From a virus, in the IMG/VR virus record IMGVR_UViG_3300034062_008235, positions 27,058-91,057 of that record: DNA of 64,000 bases; one strand, given 5' to 3'. Under the pieces are notes generated by a model. The model was not told the origin of the DNA, searched no databases, and saw only the letters and a list, made by a program, of their open reading frames with translations. Shown in pieces: positions 1 to 8,104 of the stretch. The position numbers were made by a program, and so were the translations under genes. Each line of letters begins with the position of its first letter. Position 1 is the stretch's first letter.

Positions 1-791
1 GCCATGCCGGGGACATTTTGTTCAATCTTCTTTTGAGTTTGACTACGCATTCTTAACGAAGCGTAAAATGGCAATCCTTGTCCCCCTCCAGCAGTAGTTT
101 CGGGATTACCGTAAAGAACACCAATTTTATCACGGATCTGATTGAGGACCACAACTGTAACATCATTCTGCTCCATTTCAGTGTTAAGTTTTCTCAGTTC
201 TTTAGAACAAATCTTTGCTCGTTCACCGGGCTGTTCATTACCACCAACAATACGCTTGAAATCAGCCTTGCTATATCCTTCAGGAAGCTTTGTTTCTCTA
301 AATTCTCTAGCACTAGGCGATACTGAAATTGAATCATAAACAATACAAATCGGCACTTCAATTTTCTTTGTTTTGCGGATATAATTAATAACACGATACA
401 TTGTGCTAAAACAGTCTTCTAATGTTTCAGGAGTGTATCTTACAAGCTTAGTAATATCGCATTTAGTAGCATTTTGTATAAATTCGCCATTAATAGCATT
501 CTCTGTATCGAGAATAACTCCAATGCCGCCCATGCGCTGAACACCAGCAAGAATGTTTGCGCCAATAAGACTTTTACTTGATGCCGATGGACCATAAATT
601 TCGCTTAAACGTCCACCGGGAATGCCTCCACCATAAAACTTGCCAGAGCAACAATAATTAATGGCAAAATTGCCTGTATCTATAAAATATCTTGCTTGAT
701 CAAGTTCTGATACTAACTCTGCGCCAGTTGCGCTTGCAATATCGGTGAATAAATTATCAAGGGAAGCTGAATCTTTCTTTTGACGAGCCAT
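1..791 (-). CDS. uvsX: UvsX/RecA-like recombinase (C-terminus outside window)
   Basis: Strand-exchange recombinase that forms filaments on ssDNA for recombination-dependent replication and repair. Only the first 263 codons are present. ATG 791 is chosen because GGAG lies six bases upstream; an in-frame ATG at 803 would put that site inside the gene. The RecA core is clear: Walker A-like GPSASSKS at residues 67-74, then a VILDTE strand, and later VVVLNQIRDKIG followed by a glycine-rich loop. The usual Walker A glycine before Lys is Ser, a departure of the kind known in T4 UvsX rather than bacterial RecA. It lies downstream of gp32 on the same strand, beyond a terminator. Confidence 0.9.
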   Translation of the reverse strand, partial: MARQKKDSASLDNLFTDIASATGAELVSELDQARYFIDTGNFAINYCCSGKFYGGGIPGGRLSEIYGPSASSKSLIGANILAGVQRMGGIGVILDTENAINGEFIQNATKCDITKLVRYTPETLEDCFSTMYRVINYIRKTKKIEVPICIVYDSISVSPSAREFRETKLPEGYSKADFKRIVGGNEQPGERAKICSKELRKLNTEMEQNDVTVVVLNQIRDKIGVLYGNPETTAGGGQGLPFYASLRMRSQTQKKIEQNVPGM

Positions 792-840
792 GCCAAACTC
801 CATGCAGAACAATGTGACTCAAACTAATAGAGTATTAAAA

Positions 841-874
841 CAAAAAAACAGGAAGCTTTTTTAAGCTTCCTGTT
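841..874 (-). terminator. Rho-independent terminator after gp32
   Basis: On the minus strand a perfect 12-bp stem (AACAGGAAGCTT and its complement) with a four-base loop is followed by seven T residues. It starts about 25 bases after the gp32 stop, so it should end or attenuate gp32 transcripts before uvsX. Confidence 0.85.
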
Positions 875-898
875 AGATATTTCAAGTCTACTTAAGTA

Positions 899-1843
899 TT
901 ATCGTTTACCAAAACCAATGTTGCCTAACTGAGCTTCTATGTCCTCGTCAATCATATCATCAACACCATCCAAAGAACTTTCTTCAATCTTTGATGTTGA
1001 AGGCTTTGATGATGTCATCTTTGATGATGTCACTTGAGGTTTTGGTTGTAATTCACCTTCACCAATAAAACTTTTCAAAGCTTCTTCTATCTGATCGATA
1101 GTAAGATAATTAGGAATTGCTTCCAAATCGTGGTACTTAGTCAACCAAGATTTAATCTGATCACCACTACCAAGAACAGAAGGATCTTCAAAGAAAGATT
1201 GATCGTAATTCGGATAACCATTAGGTCCACGAACAACTTTCACAATCTTGAAGTCTCGACCATTCTGATAATGCGAAACATCTCCTAAACCTTTCTTGCC
1301 AGTAGTTTCATTACCTGACATAGAAACCCAAATAAGATTATGAACGGTCTTCCCAATACTAAGAATCTTGGGACCAACATTAGTTTCAATCTGGTTGGTC
1401 TTAGGATTTAACTGAGAACGAACAATGCAGTTGTAGTAATACCTTTCAATTGGCTTAATAGAACGAGCATCATCTTGAAGCTTCTTAGCACGATCAGCAG
1501 GCATCTTCTTGGACTTCTCCCACATTGCATTATATTCTTTGCAAATAGGGCACTCAGTTTCAGGACTAACTGTCCGCCACTGTTCTCCTCTAGGAGTCTG
1601 CACTAATTTTTTAGTACAAAAAATTGTTTTGGAATTAGGGTATTCGCCAAGCCGATGTATGCGAACCGCATGAAAGAATGGCTTGTTTTTAAGCTTAGGA
1701 AGAAGCCTGAGTAAAACAAATCCATCCTTCTCTGGCATGCGAACATAATCATCATTCGCACTACCACCAGCTTCTTTATTAAGCCTGCTAGCCTCTTTGC
1801 GAATATCGTTCATATCTAACGTATCAAATTCATAGTCTGCCAT
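899..1843 (-). CDS. 32: gp32-like single-stranded DNA binding protein
   Basis: Coats ssDNA at the fork and during recombination and recruits helicase and recombinase partners. The 314-residue length is close to T4 gp32 (301). The OB-fold region carries a zinc site of gp32 type: candidate ligands His58 or His63, then Cys76, Cys98 and Cys101 (CPIC). A Ser/Thr/Lys-rich linker leads to an acidic tail containing DDMIDED, the part that contacts other replication proteins in T4. AAAGG lies about eight bases before the ATG. A dedicated terminator follows, and the leader has a small hairpin, consistent with high and separately controlled expression. Confidence 0.88.
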   Translation of the reverse strand: MADYEFDTLDMNDIRKEASRLNKEAGGSANDDYVRMPEKDGFVLLRLLPKLKNKPFFHAVRIHRLGEYPNSKTIFCTKKLVQTPRGEQWRTVSPETECPICKEYNAMWEKSKKMPADRAKKLQDDARSIKPIERYYYNCIVRSQLNPKTNQIETNVGPKILSIGKTVHNLIWVSMSGNETTGKKGLGDVSHYQNGRDFKIVKVVRGPNGYPNYDQSFFEDPSVLGSGDQIKSWLTKYHDLEAIPNYLTIDQIEEALKSFIGEGELQPKPQVTSSKMTSSKPSTSKIEESSLDGVDDMIDEDIEAQLGNIGFGKR

Positions 1844-1859
1844 TGCAACTGCCTTTCTG

Positions 1860-1874
1860 GGTGTATCTCACACC
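1860..1874 (-). promoter_or_regulatory. Small hairpin in gp32 leader
   Basis: GGTGT and ACACC pair around a five-base loop, 16 bases upstream of the gp32 start codon. T4 gp32 represses its own translation through a leader structure, so this is a possible operator. A five-pair stem is weak evidence. Confidence 0.25.
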
Positions 1875-1908
1875 ACACTGCTATAAAGCTCTACCTGCTT
1901 TACTAAGG

Positions 1909-2199
1909 TTACACCATTGGTGTTCCGCTATTATCGCCTAAAGGAGTGTTGTTGTCAACATTTTTGTCCTGTTCAGCCAATAATTTTTCCATCTGCTCGA
2001 TTATTTTAAGATTATGCTCCAATCGTTGCGTAATCTCTTCTCTGCTTAAATATTTAGATTCTCTACTCTCAAATTCTTTCTCTAACATTTTTTCTTCTTT
2101 TTTAGCTTTCCTGAATTCTTCCCTGCGAACGAGGACTCTTTTTCGAGCTTCGACTTTCTTTGCTTTCTTCTTTTGATCACTTTTTCTTTGACTGCTCAT
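1909..2199 (-). CDS. Small charged coiled-coil protein, function unknown
   Basis: A 96-residue protein. The first 35 residues are very rich in Lys and Arg; residues 36-80 form a Lys/Glu heptad-like helix; the tail is Asn/Gly-rich. I recognise no family. Its ATG overlaps the stop of the upstream gene as TAATG, and GAGAGGA precedes it, so translation is probably coupled. It lies between gp32 and a hypothetical gene, which suggests a nucleic-acid or replication accessory role by context only. Confidence 0.6.
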   Translation of the reverse strand: MSSQRKSDQKKKAKKVEARKRVLVRREEFRKAKKEEKMLEKEFESRESKYLSREEITQRLEHNLKIIEQMEKLLAEQDKNVDNNTPLGDNSGTPMV

Positions 2200-2924
2200 T
2201 ACTTTCCTCTCAGGTTTATCATAGCCTCATTGCCCCCCATGCCCTTCCAGTTCAAAAGATCATTATTACCAATTTTGCTAGCATTCATCTCATTGTCGAA
2301 AACAAGCGTAGGGGCAGGGACGAAATATTCATCTGTAACTTCTAAAACATTATTATTATCATCATTTGTTACAATCAACATTCCAATTCCATTTGTGTTG
2401 TATTTTTCTGAATAAACTGGATATATTTTTGCTTTTGTAAACTTATAAGGAAATTGAGTCTTATCCATCCTTAACGGTGGATCAAAAATTACTTTTCTTT
2501 TAATCTTGTTCTTATCAACACTGGCAAATTGATTATCGATTCTATTCGCCAACTTTTGAAAAGTTGTTGGCTTAGACAATACTTTTTCTTCATCTATCCT
2601 CGGAATATCCTGTGGATCATCAGGAATATTGTTTTCCAAATCACAATTTTCTGCCAAACTAGAATTGTTAAACTTGCTTCCAGCTACAGAAAAACCATTT
2701 TTACCAAGCTTGAAACTAACCTTTTTCTTTGTATACTCGTAAATATCAACATCGTATATAAATATATCTCTACGAGCAAGTTGTGTGAGGATATATTTAG
2801 CCAAATTTTCTACTGGATAATTTTCATCCACTTTGCCAAACTTATTTTTAAAAATAAGCGGCTCATCCTTGTTATAATCAAGGTCTTCTTTTTGTTTATA
2901 ATACTTAAATTCTATTTCAAACAT
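2199..2924 (-). CDS. Hypothetical protein of the replication cluster
   Basis: A 241-residue soluble protein without recognised domain. The N-terminal 70 residues have alternating hydrophobic strands and charged loops; a polar Asn/Asp/Ser-rich linker (about 80-110) separates it from a C-terminal half containing FDPPLRMDKTQFPYKFTKAK and an acidic strand pattern. It is co-oriented and translationally coupled with the small gene before gp32 and lies eight bases after the dCMP deaminase gene. Function unknown. Confidence 0.65.
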   Translation of the reverse strand: MFEIEFKYYKQKEDLDYNKDEPLIFKNKFGKVDENYPVENLAKYILTQLARRDIFIYDVDIYEYTKKKVSFKLGKNGFSVAGSKFNNSSLAENCDLENNIPDDPQDIPRIDEEKVLSKPTTFQKLANRIDNQFASVDKNKIKRKVIFDPPLRMDKTQFPYKFTKAKIYPVYSEKYNTNGIGMLIVTNDDNNNVLEVTDEYFVPAPTLVFDNEMNASKIGNNDLLNWKGMGGNEAMINLRGK

Positions 2925-2932
2925 ATTTTAAC

Positions 2933-3517
2933 CTAGTGTTCCATTATTAATTTTTCATCAAGTTCCACTATATCGACACCACATTTGTCAAAAAGAAATC
3001 TGCTGCCGACAGAATAGTCCTTATCTTTATTTGATAAACAAAACAATTTTTTAATTCCAGAATTTATAATTAATTTTGTACATTCAACGCATGGTAAAGT
3101 ACACCATGCGAACATATGCGCTCCATTTAAATCAGCAGATGCATTAACTATGGCATTTGCTTCAGCATGAGCACAAGAACATAACTCAAGTCTCTCCCCA
3201 GATTTACATCCAAGAATTTTTCTTGGGCATTGTTTTGCATAAGCATGATTCTTAATAAATTCTTTTTCATCAAAATTAGGATCTATTTTGTATTTATCTT
3301 CTTCTGTAAGCTGAGGAAGAAAAATTGTTTTAAGATGTTCTGGGCTGTCACAATGAGGGGCATTTCTTGGTGGACCATTATATCCCATGCTAACAACTTT
3401 AGTTAACAAATTGTTAACAATCACAACACCAATTTTTCTTGAATAACATGGATTTTTAAGCTCACCAAAAAGCTTAGCAGTAAGCATATACTTCTGAACA
3501 AACTCAATGTTAAACAT
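2933..3517 (-). CDS. Deoxycytidylate (dCMP) deaminase
   Basis: Deaminates dCMP to dUMP, feeding dTMP synthesis in the infected cell. The zinc-deaminase signature is complete: HAEAN at residues 117-121 (zinc His and proton-shuttle Glu) and PCVEC at 142-146 (two zinc Cys). Additional Cys and His residues between 55 and 104 could form the second zinc site known in the T4 enzyme. Length (194 residues) matches the T4 protein. GAGAG precedes the ATG. It sits among replication genes and complements the NrdJ reductase at 16043. Confidence 0.93.
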   Translation of the reverse strand: MFNIEFVQKYMLTAKLFGELKNPCYSRKIGVVIVNNLLTKVVSMGYNGPPRNAPHCDSPEHLKTIFLPQLTEEDKYKIDPNFDEKEFIKNHAYAKQCPRKILGCKSGERLELCSCAHAEANAIVNASADLNGAHMFAWCTLPCVECTKLIINSGIKKLFCLSNKDKDYSVGSRFLFDKCGVDIVELDEKLIMEH

Positions 3518-3556
3518 CGTATTCTCTCATGTTATAACAATACGACAAACCTAAAT

Positions 3557-3979
3557 TTATTCATTTATTTGGAAGTTTAACTTGTCCATTTCTTTACGCA
3601 ACATATGACCTCGATTGTGAGCATCTTCTCTTGAAGCGTTCAAAGCTTGCAAATGTGCGTAAATTCTATCTTTGCAATATCTGTTTTGAATGCATTCTCT
3701 TTTCAAAGCAACACATTCGTCATCACCTTCAGCTGCTAATTCTGCTGTTTTATCTGATTTGCCAAGATCTTTTTGTTCTTTGAATTTTTGAATAAATTTT
3801 CTTTTGTATTCAAGTTCTGCTACAGAAAAACATTTCATAGCCAATGCATGACCAGCTCCAACATAATCAATAATTCCGCCTACTTTTTCAAAAAATATAT
3901 TAAGAGTTGCATCCGTGAAATTTAAATCACGAGAATCAATTGTCCATTCCTGATCATCTAACGCAATCTTTTCAATCAT
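3557..3979 (-). CDS. Possible UvsY-like recombination mediator
   Basis: A 140-residue helical charged protein, almost exactly the length of T4 UvsY (137), in the same cluster as uvsX and gp32. The C-terminal segment ALNASREDAHNRGHMLRKEM resembles, from memory, the UvsY end (ALDAIKSRGFAIKH type), and an acidic stretch precedes it as in UvsY. UvsY loads UvsX on gp32-covered ssDNA, which fits the neighbours. Alignment by eye only; otherwise hypothetical. The ribosome site is weak. Confidence 0.4.
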   Translation of the reverse strand: MIEKIALDDQEWTIDSRDLNFTDATLNIFFEKVGGIIDYVGAGHALAMKCFSVAELEYKRKFIQKFKEQKDLGKSDKTAELAAEGDDECVALKRECIQNRYCKDRIYAHLQALNASREDAHNRGHMLRKEMDKLNFQINE

Positions 3980-4139
3980 GGCTCATACTACTTTCTGAGA
4001 AAAAGGGAAAACCGTGCTATCAATTCAAATTAGTAAGGTTTGCAGTCATTAATTGTTGCCACCCCACTGTTGCGCCATTGCATCGGCAATTCCTTTATAA
4101 GTCCTACTCCTGATAATTTATTTTTTGATAAAAATAGAA

Positions 4140-5678
4140 TCAATCAATTGGGTTAGATGGATCTTGTTGTTTTTTCTTACCTACCTTTTTAGGAGGATGG
4201 TTATTTGATGATATATTTGATGAATCAGATGTAACGCTATAAGTGTTAGCATCTTGCTGGGCTTTATTGTGCATTTTTGTCTTATATTTATCAAAATCTA
4301 TTTCTGATATGGTTAACATTTCGTGATTATATTCTATTGGGAAATGGTATCTTGATTTACCATTTCTACTTTTGATAATGAATATTCTGCCAACTTGAGC
4401 ATTAGCTTCATCGGTAGTTCTATTGATAGACCATAAACCATCAAGAGGCTTAAACATGTCAAAAGACGCACCGATGTTGCCTTCTTCAATAAATTCCGAT
4501 GAAGACAATTCAGATGCTGACTTATTCGGTTGCATTGCAGTAAATACAAGCATTTTCTTTTCACAAGCAAGTCCTCTTAGGTCACGAATGATTCTATACT
4601 TAGATTCCCAAACAGCAACTCCCGGTGTATCTTTCATTTCTCCGGGATAATCAACAACCAAAAGGTCTGGAACAAATCCATATAACTCCAATTGGTTTAA
4701 ATAAGCTCGAATATCATTAACATCAATACTACCAGCAGGAAATTGCTTAACTACCAATCTGTTCTTGTCTTCGTATTCAAGTGTTTTATATTCAAGGATG
4801 TTTTTTACTTCATCTTTTTGACTAGCAAGCTTATTATATGGCATTCCGACATAAGCTGATGTGAATCTTTTAGAAATAGAAACCCAATCCATTTCTACAG
4901 AAATAAACGCTACTTTAAACCCTTTGTTTACATTTTCAACAGCTGCTTTAACCAAAGCCAAAGATTTACCAACACCGGGTAGTGCTATAAAAGCATAAAT
5001 TTCACCACGTCTTGGTCCACCACCAGATATCTCAAAATCAATTGACAAAAATCCTGATGTAAACTTATCAACTCTTTCTTCATCTTTAGATAATTCTGTG
5101 AAGAATTGTTCTATTTGATTAAAATATTGGAAACCTGCATCAAATGTCTTTGACACTAACATGCAATTACGAAATCTCTCATAAACCTTAGCCCAGATTT
5201 CTTCTGAATCTGGATTCTTCTTAAGATCTCTTTGGCTTTCTTCCATTGCTATTCTAAGACTTTGTATCTTGGAAAAATTAAGCAATTTATTAAACAAAAT
5301 ATCTCTTGATGCTTGGTTAGGTATAAAGAAATCATAAAGCGATTGAAGTTCTGATCTATAATAAACTTTAATTGCATCTGATTTTTCTCTTACTTTCTCA
5401 AGCAAATCGTTTTCCATAATCATCCTGTCAGGTATTCCTGTAGGATGATCATCAAATAATTTAAATAAAATGCGACATGTTTCTACATGAACTTCATTAG
5501 AAAAATATTCAGGAGAAATAAGAGCTTTTCCCTGAAGAAGAAAATTCCTATCTGTTAAAAGAATACCTAAAATTCTTCTTTGGAAATTTTCATCCCAACG
5601 AAATTTAGTCTGAGTATTCTGTTGTTGAAGCATAGTCTCCAACAACTTTTGTTGATCTTCGGTAAGTTTAGCTTCCAT
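4140..5678 (-). CDS. 41: Replicative DNA helicase, gp41/DnaB-like
   Basis: Hexameric 5'-3' helicase that unwinds the fork and works with the primase encoded at 48527. The N-terminal half is helical as in DnaB; the RecA-like core has Walker A ALPGVGKS near residue 235, a hydrophobic strand ending in the acidic pair of VDYPGEM, and a later SRNGKSRYHFP segment of the DnaB C-terminal type. The tail is Lys/Asn-rich. Start ATG 5678 is preferred: GAGG lies nine bases upstream, whereas the longer frame would begin with TTG at 5693 lacking a site. It follows the 184-residue gene by 11 bases. Confidence 0.87.
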   Translation of the reverse strand: MEAKLTEDQQKLLETMLQQQNTQTKFRWDENFQRRILGILLTDRNFLLQGKALISPEYFSNEVHVETCRILFKLFDDHPTGIPDRMIMENDLLEKVREKSDAIKVYYRSELQSLYDFFIPNQASRDILFNKLLNFSKIQSLRIAMEESQRDLKKNPDSEEIWAKVYERFRNCMLVSKTFDAGFQYFNQIEQFFTELSKDEERVDKFTSGFLSIDFEISGGGPRRGEIYAFIALPGVGKSLALVKAAVENVNKGFKVAFISVEMDWVSISKRFTSAYVGMPYNKLASQKDEVKNILEYKTLEYEDKNRLVVKQFPAGSIDVNDIRAYLNQLELYGFVPDLLVVDYPGEMKDTPGVAVWESKYRIIRDLRGLACEKKMLVFTAMQPNKSASELSSSEFIEEGNIGASFDMFKPLDGLWSINRTTDEANAQVGRIFIIKSRNGKSRYHFPIEYNHEMLTISEIDFDKYKTKMHNKAQQDANTYSVTSDSSNISSNNHPPKKVGKKKQQDPSNPID

Positions 5679-5689
5679 ACTAAAAATCC

Positions 5690-6244
5690 TCAAATATACA
5701 AGTGTTCGTGTTCACTAAGTGAAACTTGACCTACTCGAATATGTTTTTCTTTAGTAATTCTCTTGCCGACATGCCTAGTAGCATTCCATATGATCTGCTT
5801 TGTGTAAATAACAAACTTGGCATTAATCATAAGTTTTAAACCAATGTCAGGTCTTTCTTGTGATGGAACAAATTTTTTAACTAATTTCTCCAGAATTTCC
5901 TCTTGAGGATCACCAAATTTGCGACGATATGCTCCATGATGTGTCTTATTTTTCCATAGATCTTTTAAAGAATCAAAAATTTTTCTAAATATCCCATCTT
6001 GCGGAACATGTTTTTCAACTGTATCAAATGATGATTCAATATAAGTTTGTCTTTTATAATAACTACCTGCCCTTATAACAGACATAAGAAGCTCTTGTTT
6101 GATATCTTCTACATCTAACTGATGATTATTACGAGAATTATTAGACATTAATTGCCAACTGGCATAAAGACACAACTGACCAAACTTTTCCTCAAGTTCT
6201 TTAAATTCCTCTGAGTTAATCTTAAACATCTGAAATATCTTCAT
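5690..6244 (-). CDS. Hypothetical protein with sigma-region-2-like segments
   Basis: A 184-residue basic protein with a strong AAGGAGG site. Residues about 40-70 contain DVEDIKQELLMSVIRAGSYY, which resembles sigma70 region 2.1-2.2, and residues about 145-178 contain a WNATRHVGKRITKEKHIRVG segment that could correspond to regions 2.4-3.0. An insertion of about 70 residues separates them. This is a visual resemblance only; the confident sigma factor of the phage is at 27251. It lies between the family A polymerase and the helicase, so a replication role is equally possible. Confidence 0.6.
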   Translation of the reverse strand: MKIFQMFKINSEEFKELEEKFGQLCLYASWQLMSNNSRNNHQLDVEDIKQELLMSVIRAGSYYKRQTYIESSFDTVEKHVPQDGIFRKIFDSLKDLWKNKTHHGAYRRKFGDPQEEILEKLVKKFVPSQERPDIGLKLMINAKFVIYTKQIIWNATRHVGKRITKEKHIRVGQVSLSEHEHLYI

Positions 6245-6298
6245 TTCAATTACCTCCTTGAAACGTAAGGTGTAGTATCAACCTTTAATGTAATTGAG

Positions 6299-7609
6299 TC
6301 AAACTTCAGAATAATTTTTCAAAAATGCTAAATTTTCGCCAAACTTAGTATCAACAATAAATCTTAAGGGCTTATAGTCAGAAAATTCTTTCTGCAAAGT
6401 ATCTTTAATTTGCAATACAGATAATTTTAATTTTTCCTTTTTAACAGCAAAAACAAAACAATCGTGAATTGAAAACAATAATCTAAAATCTTTAGTTTCA
6501 ATTGATTTTATTTCATTCATCTTCATAAAACAAAATACTGCTGCTGGTGAATGTACAGAAAAATTCATGGCTTTATATCCCTCATCTGCAATAAAATTTT
6601 TCTTTCTTTTGAAGTAATCAAGACAATAGCCAAAATTTATTGCTTGAGCAGACTGCTGTGAAACATAATCAAACGCTTTGCTAAATAAAGTCTTTATTTT
6701 ATTCAAATAAGTCTTGGCTTCCAAAATAGAACAACCTAAAGATTCTGATAACTTAGCTGGAGAAATACCATAAATACTTGGTAAAAATATCTTCTTACCT
6801 AAATCTTTATAGTTTTTATTTTCAAAATTATTTAAATCAAGAACATATTGAGCAATTTGTTCATACGGATGACATGTGTTATACAATAATGTATTTAAGT
6901 TAGCATCATTACTCAAAAATGCCAAAACATATAACTCCAATGCCTTAAAGTCAAACGATACAAATATTTCATCTTCTGATAAAACAAAATTTTTCTTAAT
7001 TTCATAAGTCAAAGTATGTGGATTAAAATTTCTATTAGAAAAAACTTTAGAATTCAATCTTCCATTTTCTTGCAATCTTGATGAATAATAAGGATAAACA
7101 AATGTAGCTTCACTATCCAATATGATAGCTTGATTTTCCATGTGTGGAATTGTTTCACATATTAATTTTTGAAAAACATTTTTATATATTTCAAAACTAT
7201 CATGCTTAATAAATTTCAAAAATATAGAAACTATGTCAGTCATTTTTTCAAAAGAACAACTTATATCATTGTAATCACAATACCAATTTAAATCAAAAAA
7301 TACTTTAAAATCAATTTGTTTAGTACAATTTTGTTTCAAACAAAAAGAATGAAATAACTTAGAATCTAAACAAATTATCGGTCGATTATATTCTCTTAAA
7401 CAATTATTCACATGGTGTACAAACGAACATGTATTGTTTTGATGTAATTTTATTTCAAATTTAGATCCTCTTGGTCCTTCAAGTTTTATATGAAGTAAAA
7501 GATTTTGTTTATCAGTTAAATCGGGTTGATTTAAAATTTGCAAATAAATAAATGGCTCGACACAAAATGTGTCGAAAATGTTTTCAAAAGTGGTTTTGTC
7601 AATACTCAC
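6299..7609 (-). CDS. Family A DNA polymerase, polymerase domain only
   Basis: Template-directed DNA synthesis; T4 itself uses a family B enzyme here. Motif A VSFDFKALEL puts the metal Asp at 220; motif B is degenerate, with Lys268 and Lys272 at the Arg/Lys positions and IYG at 279-281; motif C reads IHDC at 381-384, keeping Asp383 but replacing the usual Glu of HDE with Cys. At 436 residues there is no room for both a 3'-5' exonuclease and 5' nuclease domain, and no DxE exonuclease motif is obvious in the N-terminal 200 residues. The start is GTG (stop codon four codons upstream) with no clear ribosome site. Confidence 0.85.
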   Translation of the reverse strand: MSIDKTTFENIFDTFCVEPFIYLQILNQPDLTDKQNLLLHIKLEGPRGSKFEIKLHQNNTCSFVHHVNNCLREYNRPIICLDSKLFHSFCLKQNCTKQIDFKVFFDLNWYCDYNDISCSFEKMTDIVSIFLKFIKHDSFEIYKNVFQKLICETIPHMENQAIILDSEATFVYPYYSSRLQENGRLNSKVFSNRNFNPHTLTYEIKKNFVLSEDEIFVSFDFKALELYVLAFLSNDANLNTLLYNTCHPYEQIAQYVLDLNNFENKNYKDLGKKIFLPSIYGISPAKLSESLGCSILEAKTYLNKIKTLFSKAFDYVSQQSAQAINFGYCLDYFKRKKNFIADEGYKAMNFSVHSPAAVFCFMKMNEIKSIETKDFRLLFSIHDCFVFAVKKEKLKLSVLQIKDTLQKEFSDYKPLRFIVDTKFGENLAFLKNYSEV

Positions 7610-7707
7610 ACCAAAAATCTACGATTACTAAAAACTTAAGTCAAACATAATTTTTATTTTTTTTGGCACACTTTTTGCTTCGCGCGTTTATACTAAGTAT
7701 TTATATT

Positions 7708-7736
7708 CATCTTCAATTACTTCGTAATTGAAGATG
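7708..7736. repeat. Inverted repeat, 13-bp stem
   Basis: CATCTTCAATTAC and its exact complement are separated by three bases (TTC). There is no T-tract on either side, so a simple terminator is less likely than an origin or structural role. Confidence 0.8.
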
Positions 7737-7743
7737 CTTTAGT

Positions 7744-7798
7744 TTAAGTGGTACTAATTTACTCTTCGCTTCGCTCAGAGTAAATTAGCACCACTTAA
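7744..7798. repeat. Inverted repeat, 22-bp stem with one mismatch
   Basis: Arms 7744-7765 and 7777-7798 pair at all but one position (A versus G) around an 11-base loop of CTTCGC-like sequence. Only eight bases separate it from the preceding hairpin. Confidence 0.8.
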
Positions 7799-8069
7799 TA
7801 AAATATGATTTATTAAATAATCAAAATTAGAACTAATACTTATTAAGTTAATTATATTAATACTTAGTATTAATTAATACGCAAAAATCGTGCCAAATGA
7901 CAAACAAAACAAGAAATATTTTTAGCTCGTAAAATCGCTTTAAACGCATTTAGTGTTAAAAATCGACCTGAGTCTCACTTGGATGTAGAAACGAATTCCT
8001 AGCCATGTTTATTAACGAATAAACGGCATATGTGACTGGAATGATCCCCATATAATTTCAAACTCAAGT

Positions 8070-8098
8070 TTGACTTTTAAGATTGAATGGATTAGAGT
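8070..8098 (+). promoter_or_regulatory. Candidate promoter for 8105
   Basis: TTGACT, a 17-base spacer and TAGAGT. A start seven bases downstream would coincide with the ATG at 8105, implying a leaderless or nearly leaderless message. Confidence 0.35.
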
Positions 8099-8104
8099 AA
8101 AAAC

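Larger units (their letters stand above)
7610..8104. other. AT-rich divergent spacer, candidate replication origin
   Basis: The only gene-free stretch over 300 bases. It separates the leftward replication block from rightward genes and is strongly AT-rich. It contains a 13-bp hairpin (7708-7736), a 22-bp imperfect hairpin (7744-7798), and an inverted pair ACTAAGTATT / AATACTTAGT flanking both at about 7692 and 7860. TTGACT-type promoter elements point outward at each end. No tRNA or credible reading frame was seen in it. Confidence 0.5.

Noticed and set aside
1-791. Bacterial RecA fragment acquired from the host
   Set aside because: The altered Walker A (Ser in place of Gly) and gp32/dCMP deaminase neighbours favour the phage UvsX lineage.
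899-1843. Replication protein other than gp32
   Set aside because: The His-Cys-Cys-Cys zinc site, length and acidic tail fit gp32 better than any alternative considered.
3980-4139. Short frames between helicase and the UvsY-like gene, one with a protein-like end (TYKGIADAMAQQWGG) and one 17-codon ATG frame behind AAAGGA
   Set aside because: The protein-like frame has no normal start and stops at about 20 residues; the ATG frame is too short to support. A frameshift remnant is possible but not shown.
7610-8104. Possible tRNA in the large spacer
   Set aside because: No cloverleaf with T-arm and acceptor stem could be formed; hairpins present are long simple stems.
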